From: Calidifontimicrobium sp035325925
GTDB taxonomy: Bacteria; Pseudomonadota; Gammaproteobacteria; Burkholderiales; Burkholderiaceae_C
NCBI RefSeq assembly: GCF_035325925.1
Contig: NZ_DAOKZA010000002.1
Span: forward strand, 62,001-126,000
Direction: 5' to 3'
Length of the DNA: 64,000 bases
The notes beneath the pieces were generated by a model that saw only the letters and a program-made list of their open reading frames with translations, did no database searches and was not told the origin of the DNA. The position numbers and the translations under genes were made by a program. Of the stretch, positions 53,889 to 64,000 are shown in pieces (the stretch's first letter is position 1; each line of letters begins with the position of its first letter).

Positions 53889-54797
53889 CTAACGCCGGGC
53901 CGCCTGCGGGCCCATGGCGCGCCGCACGCCGAGCAGTTCGTTGGCCACCAGCGCGACGAGCACCAGCGCGCCGCCGCCCAGTACCGCCGGCGAAGGCGTC
54001 TCGCCGCCACCGAGCCAGGCCCAGGCGACGCCGAAGATCACCTCGAGCAGCGCCAGCAGCGACACCTCGGGCGCGCTCAGCACGCGAGCCGCCGACACCG
54101 CCAGCAGGCAGGGGACCGCGAGCTGCGCCACGCCGAGCAGCGCCAGCCACGCCACGTCGCGCCCGCCGGCCTCGAACGGCCAGGCCAGCGGCAGCGTCGC
54201 CAGCGCCGACAGCGTCGCGCCGATCAGCACGGCGGGCAGCATGTCGGGCGCCGGCGCGCTGCGCCGCGGCGAGCGCAGGCTCTGGATCAGCGTCCAGTTC
54301 ACCGCCGCGGCCACCGGCACCGCCAGTGCGACCGCCACGCCGAGCACGTGCCGCGCCCCGGCGCCGTGCACCTCGCTGCCGTACATCCACGCGATGCCCA
54401 CGCCGGCCGCGACGATCGCGCCCCAGGTGCGCGGCGGCAGCCGGTGGCCGAGCCACAGGCGCGCGGCCAGCGCCGCGATCAGCGGCGACACGGCCATCGT
54501 CACCAGCACGTTGGCCACCGTCGTCAGCGTGATCGCGACCATGAACGCGGTGAACATGACGCTCCAGCACAGGCCCGACAGCCACATGACGCGACCGCCG
54601 CCGCGCAGCGACGCGACGAGCACCGCCGGCCCGCGCAGCCAGCCGAGCAGCACCACCAGCGCCAGCGCGTTGAACGCGCTGCGCCAGAACGTGACCTCGA
54701 AGGTCTTCGCGGCGTCGAGCTGGCGCGTGACGACGCCGGCGATGCTCCACAGCAGCGTCGCCAGCACCATCGTCGCCACGGCCCGTCGGTGCGTCAT
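53889..54797 (-). CDS. EamA/DMT-family transporter
   Basis: 302-residue membrane protein with ten hydrophobic segments in two EamA repeats (VATMVLATLLWSIAGVVTRQ at the start; the second repeat from about 155). The ending SLLALLEVIFGVAWAWLGGG is typical of RhaT/EamA exporters. Direction and substrate cannot be read from the sequence. 25 bases after typA, same strand, likely co-transcribed. Confidence 0.87.
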   Translation of the reverse strand: MTHRRAVATMVLATLLWSIAGVVTRQLDAAKTFEVTFWRSAFNALALVVLLGWLRGPAVLVASLRGGGRVMWLSGLCWSVMFTAFMVAITLTTVANVLVTMAVSPLIAALAARLWLGHRLPPRTWGAIVAAGVGIAWMYGSEVHGAGARHVLGVAVALAVPVAAAVNWTLIQSLRSPRRSAPAPDMLPAVLIGATLSALATLPLAWPFEAGGRDVAWLALLGVAQLAVPCLLAVSAARVLSAPEVSLLALLEVIFGVAWAWLGGGETPSPAVLGGGALVLVALVANELLGVRRAMGPQAARR

Positions 54798-54822
54798 CGC
54801 GTCGAACCGGCCGGCGCGGCGT

Positions 54823-56636
<1,814 letters not shown>

Positions 56637-56640
<4 letters not shown>

Positions 56641-57581
56641 GAGGGCTCTCGTGGTTCGAGCAGCCCGGCCACCTCGGCCGGGCTGAGCAGTCGGTCGGCG
56701 ATCAGTTCGCCGGCGGTGATGTGCGCGCTGCCGAGGAAGGCGCGCGGCTGCGCGCCGTACACGCGCACCGCGGGGGCGTCGGGCAGGCGCACGCGGCGGC
56801 GCAGGCCGGTGAGGAAGCGCCCCGCCTCGTCGTCGGGCAGCGACACCGGCGGCCAGTGCGCCACCAGCACGTCGGGCGGCAGCAGCCGCGCGTCGCGCTG
56901 CGCCTCGTCGAGCGCCTGCAGCGCGTCGAGCGTCGCGGCGTCTTCGACGCGCAGCGCGCCGCTCGCGGTTCGGCGCAGCGCCGACAGGTGCGCGCCGCAG
57001 CCCAGCGCGTCGCCGAGGTCCTCGGCCAGCGTGCGCACGTAGGTGCCCTTGCTGCACACCACGTCGAGCACCAGCCGCTGGCCGTCCGACTCGACGACGT
57101 CGAGGCGGCGGACCGTGACGCGGCGCGGCGCACGCTCGACGCTGACGCCGGCGCGCGCGTAGTCGTACAGCGCGCGGCCCCGGTGCTTGAGCGCCGAGTG
57201 CATCGGCGGCACCTGGTCGAGCGGCCCGACGAAGCGCACGCAGGCTGCGTCGATCGCACCGCGGTCGACCTGGACCGGGCGCCGCGCGACGACCTCGCCC
57301 TCGGCGTCGCCGGTGGTCGTCGTGACGCCGAGCGCCAGCGTCGCGCGGTAGGCCTTGTCGGCGTCGAGGCTCGCCTGCGCGAACTTGGTCGCCGCGCCGA
57401 AGCAGATCGGCAGCAGCCCGCTGGCCAGCGGGTCGAGCGTGCCGGTGTGGCCGGCCTTCTCGGCGCGGTACAGCCGCCTGGCCCGCTGCAGCGCGTCGTT
57501 GCTCGACAGGCCGGACGGCTTGTCGAGCAGCAGCACGCCGTGCAAGGCACGGCGCGGCACGCGCACGCGCGGCTCACCCAT
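56637..57581 (-). CDS. truB: tRNA pseudouridine(55) synthase
   Basis: 314-residue TruB, which makes pseudouridine-55 in the T-loop of tRNAs. Catalytic Asp50 sits in GHTGTLDPLASGLL; SKGTYVRTLAEDLGDALGCG near 185 is also characteristic. A C-terminal PUA-like region ends at 314. ATG at 57581 lies directly after the rbfA stop. The overlap with typA implies coupling. Confidence 0.95.
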
Positions 57582-57582
57582 G

Positions 57583-57945
57583 TCAGTCCTTGGCCTGGCT
57601 CGCGTTCGCGCGGCGGATCAGGTCGTTGAGCTCGGCGGCGCGTTCGGTCGTGCGGTCGAAATGGAAGTGCAGCGTCGGCACGGTGTGGATCGCCAGTCGC
57701 TTGAACAGGCCGTTGCGCAGGAAGCCCGCGGCCTCGTTGAGCGCGATCTCGCACTCGGCGGGGTCGCCCACGAGCAGCGAGAACCAGACCTGCGCATGCG
57801 CGTAGTCGGGCGAGACGTCGACCGCGCTGATCGTCAGCATGCCGATGCGCGGATCCTTCAGCTCGCGGATCAGCTCGGCCAGGTCGCGCTGGATCTGGTC
57901 GGCCACGCGGTAGCTGCGGTTGGGGATCGATCGCTTGTGTCTCAT
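57583..57945 (-). CDS. rbfA: Ribosome-binding factor A
   Basis: 120-residue KH-like factor for 16S rRNA 5' end maturation. Contains VADQIQRDLAELIRELKDPR and ISAVDVSPDYAHAQVWFSLL and closes in KRLAIHTVPTLHFHFD. ATG 57945 (MRHKRSIPN) is used; the longer upstream frame runs through the terminator. A strong terminator separates it from infB. Confidence 0.94.
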   Translation of the reverse strand: MRHKRSIPNRSYRVADQIQRDLAELIRELKDPRIGMLTISAVDVSPDYAHAQVWFSLLVGDPAECEIALNEAAGFLRNGLFKRLAIHTVPTLHFHFDRTTERAAELNDLIRRANASQAKD

Positions 57946-57957
57946 CGTGCCGCTCCA

Positions 57958-57992
57958 CAAAAATCGAAGCCCCGCCGGCCGGCGGGGCTTCG
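57958..57992 (-). terminator. Intrinsic terminator between infB and rbfA
   Basis: Perfect 12-base stem cgaagccccgcc / ggcggggcttcg around ggcc. On the minus strand five T follow (complement of 57959-57963). About 22 bases after the infB stop and 13 before the rbfA start, within the operon. Confidence 0.85.
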
Positions 57993-58013
57993 GACGAGCG
58001 CCGCCGGAACCGG

Positions 58014-60839
58014 TCAGAGCGTGCGTGCCACTTCCTTGATCTCGAAGAACTCGAGCTGGTCGCCTTCCTTGATGTCGTTGTAGTTCTTCAGCTTGATGCC
58101 GCACTCGAAGCCTTCCTTGACCTCGCGCACGTCCTCCTTGATGCGGCGCACCGACTCGACCTCGCCGGTGTAGACGACCACGTGGTCGCGCAGCAGGCGG
58201 AAGCGCGCGCCGCGGCGCACCACCCCGGCGGTGACCATCGAGCCGGCCACCGTGCCGATCTTCGAGGCGACGAACACCTGCCGGATCTCGGCGGTGCCGA
58301 TGACCTCCTCGCGCTGCTCGGGCGCCAGCAGCCCGCTCATCGCCGCCTTCACGTCGTCGACCGCGTCGTAGATGATGTTGTAGTAGCGGATATCGACGCC
58401 GCTGCCCTCGGCGAGCTTGCGCGCCCCGGCGTCGGCGCGCACGTTGAAGCCGATGACGACGGCCTTCGACGCCAGCGCGAGGTTGACGTCGCTCTCGCTG
58501 ACGGCGCCGACGGCGGCGTGCACGATCTGCACCTTCACCTCGTCGGTCGACAGCTTGAGCAGCGAGGTCGCGAGCGCCTCCTGCGAGCCCTGCACGTCGG
58601 CCTTGACGATCAGCGGCAGCGTCAGCACCTTGCCCTCGCCCATCTGCTCGAACATGCTCTCGAGCTTGGCGGCCTGACGCTTGTTGAGCGTGACCTCGCG
58701 GTACTTGCCCTGGCGGAAGGTGGCGATCTCGCGCGCGCGGCGCTCGTCGGCGAGCACCATGAACTCGTCGCCCGCCGCCGGCACCTCGGTCAGGCCCTGG
58801 ATCTCGACCGGGATCGACGGCCCCGCCTCCTGGGCCGGCTTGCCGTCCTCGTCGAGCATCGCGCGCACCCGCCCGTACGAGCTGCCGGCGAGCACGACGT
58901 CGCCGCGCCTGAGCGTGCCCGACTGCACCAGCACGGTGGCCACCGGGCCCTTGCCCTTGTCCAGCCGGGCCTCGATCACCAGGCCCTTGGCCGGCGCGTC
59001 GACCGGCGCCGTCAGCTCGAGCACCTCGGCCTGCAGCAGCACCTGCTCGAGCAGTTCGTCGATGCCCTGGCCGGTCTTGGCCGACACCGCGCAGAACGGC
59101 GAGTCGCCACCGAACTCCTCGGGCACCACCGACTCGGCGACCAGTTCGCTGCGCACGCGCTCGGGGTTGGCGTCGGGCTTGTCGATCTTGTTGATCGCCA
59201 CGACGATCGGCACGCCCGCGGCCTTCGCGTGGTGGATCGCCTCCTTGGTCTGCGGCATCACGCCGTCGTCGGCGGCGACGACCAGGATCACGATGTCGGT
59301 GGCCTTCGCGCCGCGCGCGCGCATCGCCGTGAACGCCTCGTGGCCCGGCGTGTCGAGGAAGGTGATCATGCCGCGCGGCGTCTGCACGTGGTACGCGCCG
59401 ATGTGCTGCGTGATGCCGCCGGCCTCGCCGGCCGCGACGCGGCTGGTGCGGATGTGGTCGAGCAGCGAGGTCTTGCCGTGGTCGACGTGGCCCATCACGG
59501 TGACCACGGGCGCGCGCGGCAGCGCCTCGGCGTGCGACGACGTCTCGCCCTCCTCGACCAGGAATGCCTCGGGGCTGTCGAGCTTGGCGGCGAACGCCTT
59601 GTGCCCCATCTCCTCGACGACGATCATCGCCGTCTCCTGGTCGAGCTGCTGGTTGATCGTCACCATCTGCCCGAGCTTCATCAGCTGCTTGATGACCTCG
59701 CTGGCCTTGACGCTCATCTTGTGCGCGAGGTCGGCCACCGAGATCGTCTCGGGCACGTGCACCTCGTGCACCGGCGCCTCGGCGGGCGCGACGTAGCTCG
59801 ACTCGCCCTCGCCGCGGTCGCCGCCGCGCCGTGCGCCGCCGCGCGGCGCCTTCCAGCCGCCACGCGCCGCGCCGGCGTCGGTGCGTCCCTTGACCGCCCC
59901 CGGACGCTTGGCGCCGTCGGCCCAGGCCGACGACATCTTGTCCGACTTGACCGACTTCTTGTCGCCCGGCTTGGCGGCACCGGCCGCACCCGGCGCGGCG
60001 GCAGCGGTCTTCGGCCGATGGATCGTGCCCGCGATGCCGGCCTTCGCCGCCTCGGCCGGCTTGGCCTCCTCGGGCTTCTTGGCGGTCAGCACCTTGCGCG
60101 GCTGCGACATCATCGCGCGGATCGCCGCGGCCTCGGCCTCGGCGGCCTTGCGGCGCTTCTCCAGATCGGCCAGGCGCTGCTTCTCGGCAGCGTCGACGTC
60201 GACCGCCTTGACCACGCGCAGCGCCGGCTTCGGCGCTTCGGCGGCGGGGGCGGGGGCGGGCACAGGCGGCTCGGCCTTGGCCTTGGCGCCGGCCTGCTTG
60301 GCTGCCTCGGCGGCGGCGAGCTCGGCAGCGGCCTTCTCGGCGGCCTCGCGCGCGCGTTGCTCGGCGGCCTCGCGTTCGGCGCGCTCCTCGGCCTCGCGCT
60401 GGCGGCGGCGCTCGGCGAGCTCCTCCTCCTGGCGCTTGAGCAGGTCGGCCTGGCGCTGCGCCTCTTCCTCGCGGCGCTGCAGTTCGGCTTCGTCGATCAC
60501 CGGCGCGGCGGGCGCGGCCTCCTCGGCCGGCGCCGCCTCCTCGCGCTTGACGAACACGCGCTTCTTGCGCACCTCGACCTGGATCGTGCGCGCCTTGCCG
60601 CTGGCGTCGGCCTGCTTGATCTCGCTGGTGCTCTTGCGCGTGAGCGTGATCTTCTTGCGTTCGCCACCGGCCGTGCCGTGGACGGTGCGCAGGTACTCGA
60701 GCAGGCGCTCCTTGTCGTGCTCGGTCAGCGCATCGTCGGTCGAGCCCTTGCGCACGCCAGCCGACTGCAGCTGCTCGAGCAGCGTTGCCGCCGGGCGGTT
60801 GAGCTCGGCGGCCAACTGGGCGACGGTGGTGACTGCCAT
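58014..60839 (-). CDS. infB: Translation initiation factor IF-2
   Basis: 941-residue GTPase that places fMet-tRNA on the 30S. IF2 N-domain at 1-55 (MAVTTVAQLAAELNRPAATL), a long charged Ala/Glu/Arg linker (about 100-350, with repeats such as AEEAAPAAP), and G-domain with GHVDHGKTSLLDH at about 447. DTPGHEAFTAMRARG and NKIDKPDANPERV follow, and the C-terminal fMet-binding domain ends in EGDQLEFFEI. Length is within the Burkholderiales range. 50 bases after nusA. Confidence 0.96.
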   Translation of the reverse strand: MAVTTVAQLAAELNRPAATLLEQLQSAGVRKGSTDDALTEHDKERLLEYLRTVHGTAGGERKKITLTRKSTSEIKQADASGKARTIQVEVRKKRVFVKREEAAPAEEAAPAAPVIDEAELQRREEEAQRQADLLKRQEEELAERRRQREAEERAEREAAEQRAREAAEKAAAELAAAEAAKQAGAKAKAEPPVPAPAPAAEAPKPALRVVKAVDVDAAEKQRLADLEKRRKAAEAEAAAIRAMMSQPRKVLTAKKPEEAKPAEAAKAGIAGTIHRPKTAAAAPGAAGAAKPGDKKSVKSDKMSSAWADGAKRPGAVKGRTDAGAARGGWKAPRGGARRGGDRGEGESSYVAPAEAPVHEVHVPETISVADLAHKMSVKASEVIKQLMKLGQMVTINQQLDQETAMIVVEEMGHKAFAAKLDSPEAFLVEEGETSSHAEALPRAPVVTVMGHVDHGKTSLLDHIRTSRVAAGEAGGITQHIGAYHVQTPRGMITFLDTPGHEAFTAMRARGAKATDIVILVVAADDGVMPQTKEAIHHAKAAGVPIVVAINKIDKPDANPERVRSELVAESVVPEEFGGDSPFCAVSAKTGQGIDELLEQVLLQAEVLELTAPVDAPAKGLVIEARLDKGKGPVATVLVQSGTLRRGDVVLAGSSYGRVRAMLDEDGKPAQEAGPSIPVEIQGLTEVPAAGDEFMVLADERRAREIATFRQGKYREVTLNKRQAAKLESMFEQMGEGKVLTLPLIVKADVQGSQEALATSLLKLSTDEVKVQIVHAAVGAVSESDVNLALASKAVVIGFNVRADAGARKLAEGSGVDIRYYNIIYDAVDDVKAAMSGLLAPEQREEVIGTAEIRQVFVASKIGTVAGSMVTAGVVRRGARFRLLRDHVVVYTGEVESVRRIKEDVREVKEGFECGIKLKNYNDIKEGDQLEFFEIKEVARTL

Positions 60840-60889
60840 CTGGGATTTCCTTGCTTCGTTAACCGGTGGACGCGGTGCGGCGGCGGCGC

Positions 60890-62380
60890 TCAGGCGGTGA
60901 ACCAGTGTTCACGCGCCTTCATGATCAGCGCCTTGGCCGCCTCGTCGTCGAGGCCGGTCATCTCGGTGAGCTCGTCGACCGCGAGGTCGGCGAGGTCGTC
61001 GCGGGTGTGGATGCCGCCGTCGGCGAGCCTGGAGATCAGCTCGGGCGTCAGGCCCTGGCCGTCGAGCTCGAGGTCGCGCAGGTCCTGCGACACCTCCTCG
61101 ACGCGCTCCTCGCGCGCGATCTCCATCGTCAGCAGCGCGTCCTTCGCACGGGTGCGCAGTTCGTTGACGGTGTCGCCGTCGAAGGCCTCGATCTCGAGCA
61201 TCTCGGCGATCGGCACGTAGGCCACCTCCTCGAGGCTCGTGAAGCCCTCGGCGATCAGGATGTCGGCGACCTCCTCGTCGACGTCGAGCTTGTCGACGAA
61301 CAGGCGGCGCACCGAGTCGCTCTCCTGCGCCTGCTTGGCCTGCGACTCCTCGGCGGTCATGATGTTGATGCGCCAGCCGGTGAGCTCGCTGGCCAGACGC
61401 ACGTTCTGCCCGCCGCGTCCGATCGCGATCGCGAGGTTCTCCTCGTCGACGACCACGTCCATCGCGTGGCGCTCCTCGTCGACGACGATCGACTGCACGT
61501 TCGCCGGCGCCAGCGCGCCGATGACGAACTGCGCCGGATCCTCGCTCCACAGCACGATGTCGACGCGCTCGCCGGCGAGCTCGTTGGTGACCGCGTTGAC
61601 GCGCGAGCCGCGCACGCCGACGCAGGTGCCGATCGGGTCGACGCGGCGGTCGTGGCTGACCACCGCGATCTTCGCGCGGCTGCCCGGGTCGCGCGCGCAG
61701 CTCTTGATCTCGAGCAGGCCCTGCTCGATCTCGGGCACCTCCTGGCGGAACAGCTCCATCATGAAGCCCGGCGCCGAGCGCGACAGCATGATCTGCGGGC
61801 CGCGCACCGTCGGGTCGACGCCCAGGATGTACGCGCGCACGCGGTCGCCGCTGCGCAGGTTCTCCTTCGGGATCATCTCGCCGCGCTTCAGGCGCCCCTC
61901 GACACGGCCGCTCTCGACGATCACGTCGCCCTTGTCCAGCCGCTTGACCGTGCCGACGAAGATCTTGTCGCCGCGCGCGAGGAAGTCGTTGAGCAGCTGC
62001 TCGCGCTCGGCGTCGCGGATCTTCTGCAGGATCACCTGCTTGGCGGCCATCGCGCCGATGCGCCCGATCGGCACCGACTCGATCGGCTCCTCGATGTGGT
62101 CGTCGACCTCGATGTCGGGGATCTGCTCCTGCGCCTCGAACAGCAGCACCTCGGCCTCGGCGTTCTGCAGCCCGGCCTCGTTGGGCACGACGTGCCAGCG
62201 GCGGAACGTCTCGTAGTCGCCGGTCTCGCGGTCGACGGCGACGCGGATGTCGACCTCGCCGCCGTGCAGCTTCTTCGTCGCCTGCGCCAGCGCCGCCTCG
62301 ACCGCGCCGAACACCACGTCTCGATCGACGTTCTTCTCGCGCGAGATGGCGTCGACCAGCATCAGCATTTCGCGGTTCAT
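60890..62380 (-). CDS. nusA: Transcription termination/antitermination factor NusA
   Basis: 496 residues. N-domain binding RNA polymerase (MNREMLMLVDAISREKNVDR), S1 domain (KIFVGTVKRLDKGDVIVESG), KH1 and KH2 (CVGVRGSRVNAVTNELAGER and IGRGGQNVRLASELTGWRIN), then two C-terminal acidic repeats from about 360 (VADILIAEGFTSLEEVAYVP; the second ends MTGLDDEAAKALIMKAREHW). NusA controls pausing, termination and its own operon. ATG 62380 overlaps the rimP stop as ATGA. Confidence 0.96.
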   Translation of the reverse strand: MNREMLMLVDAISREKNVDRDVVFGAVEAALAQATKKLHGGEVDIRVAVDRETGDYETFRRWHVVPNEAGLQNAEAEVLLFEAQEQIPDIEVDDHIEEPIESVPIGRIGAMAAKQVILQKIRDAEREQLLNDFLARGDKIFVGTVKRLDKGDVIVESGRVEGRLKRGEMIPKENLRSGDRVRAYILGVDPTVRGPQIMLSRSAPGFMMELFRQEVPEIEQGLLEIKSCARDPGSRAKIAVVSHDRRVDPIGTCVGVRGSRVNAVTNELAGERVDIVLWSEDPAQFVIGALAPANVQSIVVDEERHAMDVVVDEENLAIAIGRGGQNVRLASELTGWRINIMTAEESQAKQAQESDSVRRLFVDKLDVDEEVADILIAEGFTSLEEVAYVPIAEMLEIEAFDGDTVNELRTRAKDALLTMEIAREERVEEVSQDLRDLELDGQGLTPELISRLADGGIHTRDDLADLAVDELTEMTGLDDEAAKALIMKAREHWFTA

Positions 62381-63081
62381 TCCCTTCGACCTCCGTCAAC
62401 CTCGTCGGACCCGGACGCCTCGGGCGTCTCGGGGCGGGCCCTGCGGCCCTTGAAATCCACCACCGGCACCAGCCGCGCCTCGCGCACCTCGTCGAACGCG
62501 AAGTCGAGCGCGCGCACGCCGTCGGGCAGCGCCAGGCGCCACTGCCCGCCCTCGCCGGCCAGCAGCCGGCCGCGATACCTGCGCCGGCCCTCGTACGGCT
62601 CCTTGAGCGTCAGGTCGACCTCGGCGCCGGTGAATCGTTCGTAGTCGGCGACGCGCTTGAGCGGACGGTCGAGTCCGGGCGACGACACCTCGAGCCGCGC
62701 GTAGTCGCAGCCCTCGACCTCGAGCACGTACTGCAGCTGGCGCGTCACCGCCTCGCAGTCGTCGACGGTGACGAACGCCGAGTCGCCCGCCGGGTAGGTG
62801 CGCCCGGGCACGCGGTCGATGGTCACGCGCAACAGTCCCTGCGCGGCGCGCTCGACGTCGACCAGGTCGTAGCCCATGCCGGTGACCGTGCGCTCGACCG
62901 CAGCCGTCCACGCCCCGCCGACGGCCGGGCCTGCGACCCCGGCCCAGGGGTCGTGCGCCACGCGCGCCGGTGGCGCCGCGCTGCGCACCGCACGCGCGCG
63001 CACGGCCTCGCCGCGCGTGGGCGCGCCACGCGTGGGTTTGCGGGGCTGCCGCGTCTGGCGCGGGGTCAACCTGCTGGGCAC
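62377..63081 (-). CDS. rimP: Ribosome maturation factor RimP
   Basis: Assembly factor for the 30S subunit. The RimP core is clear from about 62900: VERTVTGMGYDLVDVERAAQ, LRVTIDRVPGRTYPAGDSAF and CDYARLEVSSPGLDRPLKR. The N-terminus is uncertain: the in-frame GTG at 63081 gives 234 residues with a basic, low-complexity 55-residue extension, while most RimP proteins are 150-200 residues. GTG codons at 63003 and 62988 are alternatives; none has a convincing ribosome site. GC-rich third positions persist up to 63081, supporting the longer form. First gene of rimP-nusA-infB. Confidence 0.85.
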   Translation of the reverse strand: MPSRLTPRQTRQPRKPTRGAPTRGEAVRARAVRSAAPPARVAHDPWAGVAGPAVGGAWTAAVERTVTGMGYDLVDVERAAQGLLRVTIDRVPGRTYPAGDSAFVTVDDCEAVTRQLQYVLEVEGCDYARLEVSSPGLDRPLKRVADYERFTGAEVDLTLKEPYEGRRRYRGRLLAGEGGQWRLALPDGVRALDFAFDEVREARLVPVVDFKGRRARPETPEASGSDEVDGGRRE

Positions 63082-63183
63082 GTTCGGTTCTGGTCGGCGA
63101 AGACGTCGGGTGAAGAAGGCGGCGGGTGGCGAACAGCGGCGCTGAACAGTCGGTGCGAAAACGGTGCGAAAAAACGATCGAGC

Positions 63184-63211
63184 AAAAAAAAAGGGCTGGA
63201 TGACACCGCCC
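63184..63211 (-). terminator. Leader terminator/attenuator of the rimP-nusA-infB operon
   Basis: On the minus strand a short stem gggc-gg / cc-gccc with a bulged A (63193-63211), followed at once by nine T (63184-63192). It lies about 40 bases downstream of the promoter and 100 bases before rimP, where a terminator would stop most transcripts unless overridden. Confidence 0.6.
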
Positions 63212-63254
63212 CATTGCATCGCTTCGCGCAATGCTGCACTTCAGTGAAGCGCGC

Positions 63255-63283
63255 ATTATAAGCACAGCGCAAACCCCGTTCAA
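63255..63283 (-). promoter_or_regulatory. Strong sigma70-type promoter for rimP-nusA-infB
   Basis: Minus-strand -35 ttgaac (complement of 63278-63283), 17-base spacer, and a perfect -10 tataat (complement of 63255-63260). It faces rimP and is divergent from fabI. Confidence 0.8.
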
Positions 63284-63393
63284 GCCGCCCGCCACCGTGC
63301 GGCGCGAGGGCCCGGTGTGCGTGCGAGAATCGTCGCCGCCTTCACGACGACACTTCGCCGCCGGCCCGGCGGTCGATCACAGTGGGAGATGCC

Positions 63394-64000
63394 ATGGGAT
63401 TCCTCGCCGGCAAGCGGCTGCTGATCACCGGCTTGCTGTCCAACCGCTCGATCGCCTACGGCATCGCGCGCGCCTGCCGCCGCGAAGGCGCCGAACTGGC
63501 GTTCAGCTACGTCGGCGAGCGCTTCCGCGACCGCATCACCGAGATGGCCGCCGAGTTCGACTCGCAGCTGGTGTTCGACTGCGACGTCGGCGACGACGCG
63601 CAGATCGAACGCCTGTTCGCCGACCTGGCGCAGGCGTGGCCGACGTTCGACGGCTTCGTGCACTCGATCGGCTTCGCGCCGCGCGAGGCGATCGCCGGCG
63701 ACCTGCTCGACGGGCTCAGCCGCGAGGCCTACCGCGTCGCGCACGAGATCTCGGCGTACAGCTTCCCGGCGATGGCGAAGGCGGCGCTGCCGTACCTGAA
63801 CCCGCGGTCGGCGCTGCTGACGATGACCTACCTCGGCGCGATGCGTTACGTGCCGCACTACAACACGATGGGGCTGGCCAAGGCGTCGCTCGAGGCGAGC
63901 GTGCGCTACCTCGCGGCCAACCTCGGGCCGCGCGGCATCCGCGTCAACGGCATCTCGGCCGGGCCGATCCGCACGCTGGCGGCGTCGGGCATCAAGAGCT
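63394..64000 (+). CDS. fabI: Enoyl-[acyl-carrier-protein] reductase FabI (partial)
   Basis: The first 202 residues are present; the gene continues past the window end. NADH-dependent reductase of the last step of fatty-acid elongation. SDR fold with LITGLLSNRSIAYGIARACR (cofactor motif) and HSIGFAPREAI. The catalytic region MTYLGAMRYVPHYNTMGLAK carries the Tyr-x6-K arrangement of FabI. ATG 63394 with gtgggaga upstream. Target of triclosan-type inhibitors in other bacteria. Divergent from the rimP operon. Confidence 0.95.
   Translation, partial: MGFLAGKRLLITGLLSNRSIAYGIARACRREGAELAFSYVGERFRDRITEMAAEFDSQLVFDCDVGDDAQIERLFADLAQAWPTFDGFVHSIGFAPREAIAGDLLDGLSREAYRVAHEISAYSFPAMAKAALPYLNPRSALLTMTYLGAMRYVPHYNTMGLAKASLEASVRYLAANLGPRGIRVNGISAGPIRTLAASGIKS

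Noticed and set aside
58182..61220. 1012-codon plus-strand open frame opposite infB
   Set aside because: Leu/Arg/Gly/His-rich shadow of the IF-2 coding sequence; no domains.

Overview
The window is a high-GC stretch with almost gap-free coding. The gene content points to a betaproteobacterium of the order Burkholderiales. The evidence is the gene order thrS-infC-rpmI-rplT-pheS-pheT-ihfA-merR, the order rimP-nusA-infB-rbfA-truB-typA, a livHMGF cluster with a built-in acyl-CoA ligase, a PEP-CTERM protein, and a GC-rich interspersed repeat. I infer a relative of Rubrivivax, Leptothrix or Ideonella; no rRNA is present to confirm this. No IS element, prophage, integrase or CRISPR array was seen.

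Layout. 1-6.7 kb: branched-chain amino acid type ABC importer (livH, M, G, F), an acyl-CoA synthetase and the binding protein, closed by a terminator. 6.8-7.5 kb: a VapBC-type toxin-antitoxin pair with a clear promoter and operator-like repeat. 7.6-12.9 kb: aconitase A, a cytochrome P450 and an AlkC-like DNA glycosylase. 12.9-14.3 kb (minus strand): an ArsC-like protein, a lipoprotein and an exported hypothetical. 14.3-19.1 kb (minus): lactate permease and lutABC, a complete L-lactate uptake and oxidation unit, divergent from a metallo-beta-lactamase-fold hydrolase.

20.3-28.1 kb is a looser, accessory-looking region. It holds a RES/Xre toxin-antitoxin pair with palindromic operator, small exported proteins, and an SPFH protein with a double zinc-ribbon membrane protein and a tiny membrane protein. 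It also holds a frameshifted PEP-CTERM protein and two long non-coding stretches. It ends at two tandem tRNA-Lys genes.

28.1-36.6 kb: tRNA-Lys(CTT), tRNA-Lys(TTT), tcdA (the enzyme that makes ct6A in tRNAs such as tRNA-Lys), a YeeE-type sulfur transporter, cpoB-pal-tolB, msbA, a carboxymuconolactone decarboxylase/AhpD-like protein, a diacylglycerol-kinase-like protein and tRNA-Pro(GGG). 36.6-44.4 kb (minus): the translation operon thrS to merR, with infC starting at AUC and a short Phe-containing ORF across a terminator in front of pheS. 44.5-50.2 kb: patatin, Tex, and a secreted metalloprotease with a PKD domain. 50.3-57.9 kb (minus): two alpha/beta hydrolases, a wax ester synthase/DGAT, an EamA exporter, typA, truB and rbfA. 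58.0-63.3 kb (minus): infB, nusA and rimP behind a strong promoter and a leader terminator. 63.4 kb to the end: fabI, cut by the window edge.

Functionally the window combines core translation and transcription machinery with fatty-acid and wax-ester metabolism, lactate and amino acid uptake, envelope maintenance (Tol-Pal, MsbA) and two toxin-antitoxin systems. The most notable signals are regulatory: the AUC start of infC, the pheS leader, the rimP leader attenuator, the infB/rbfA terminator, and tcdA lying directly upstream of its likely substrate tRNAs.
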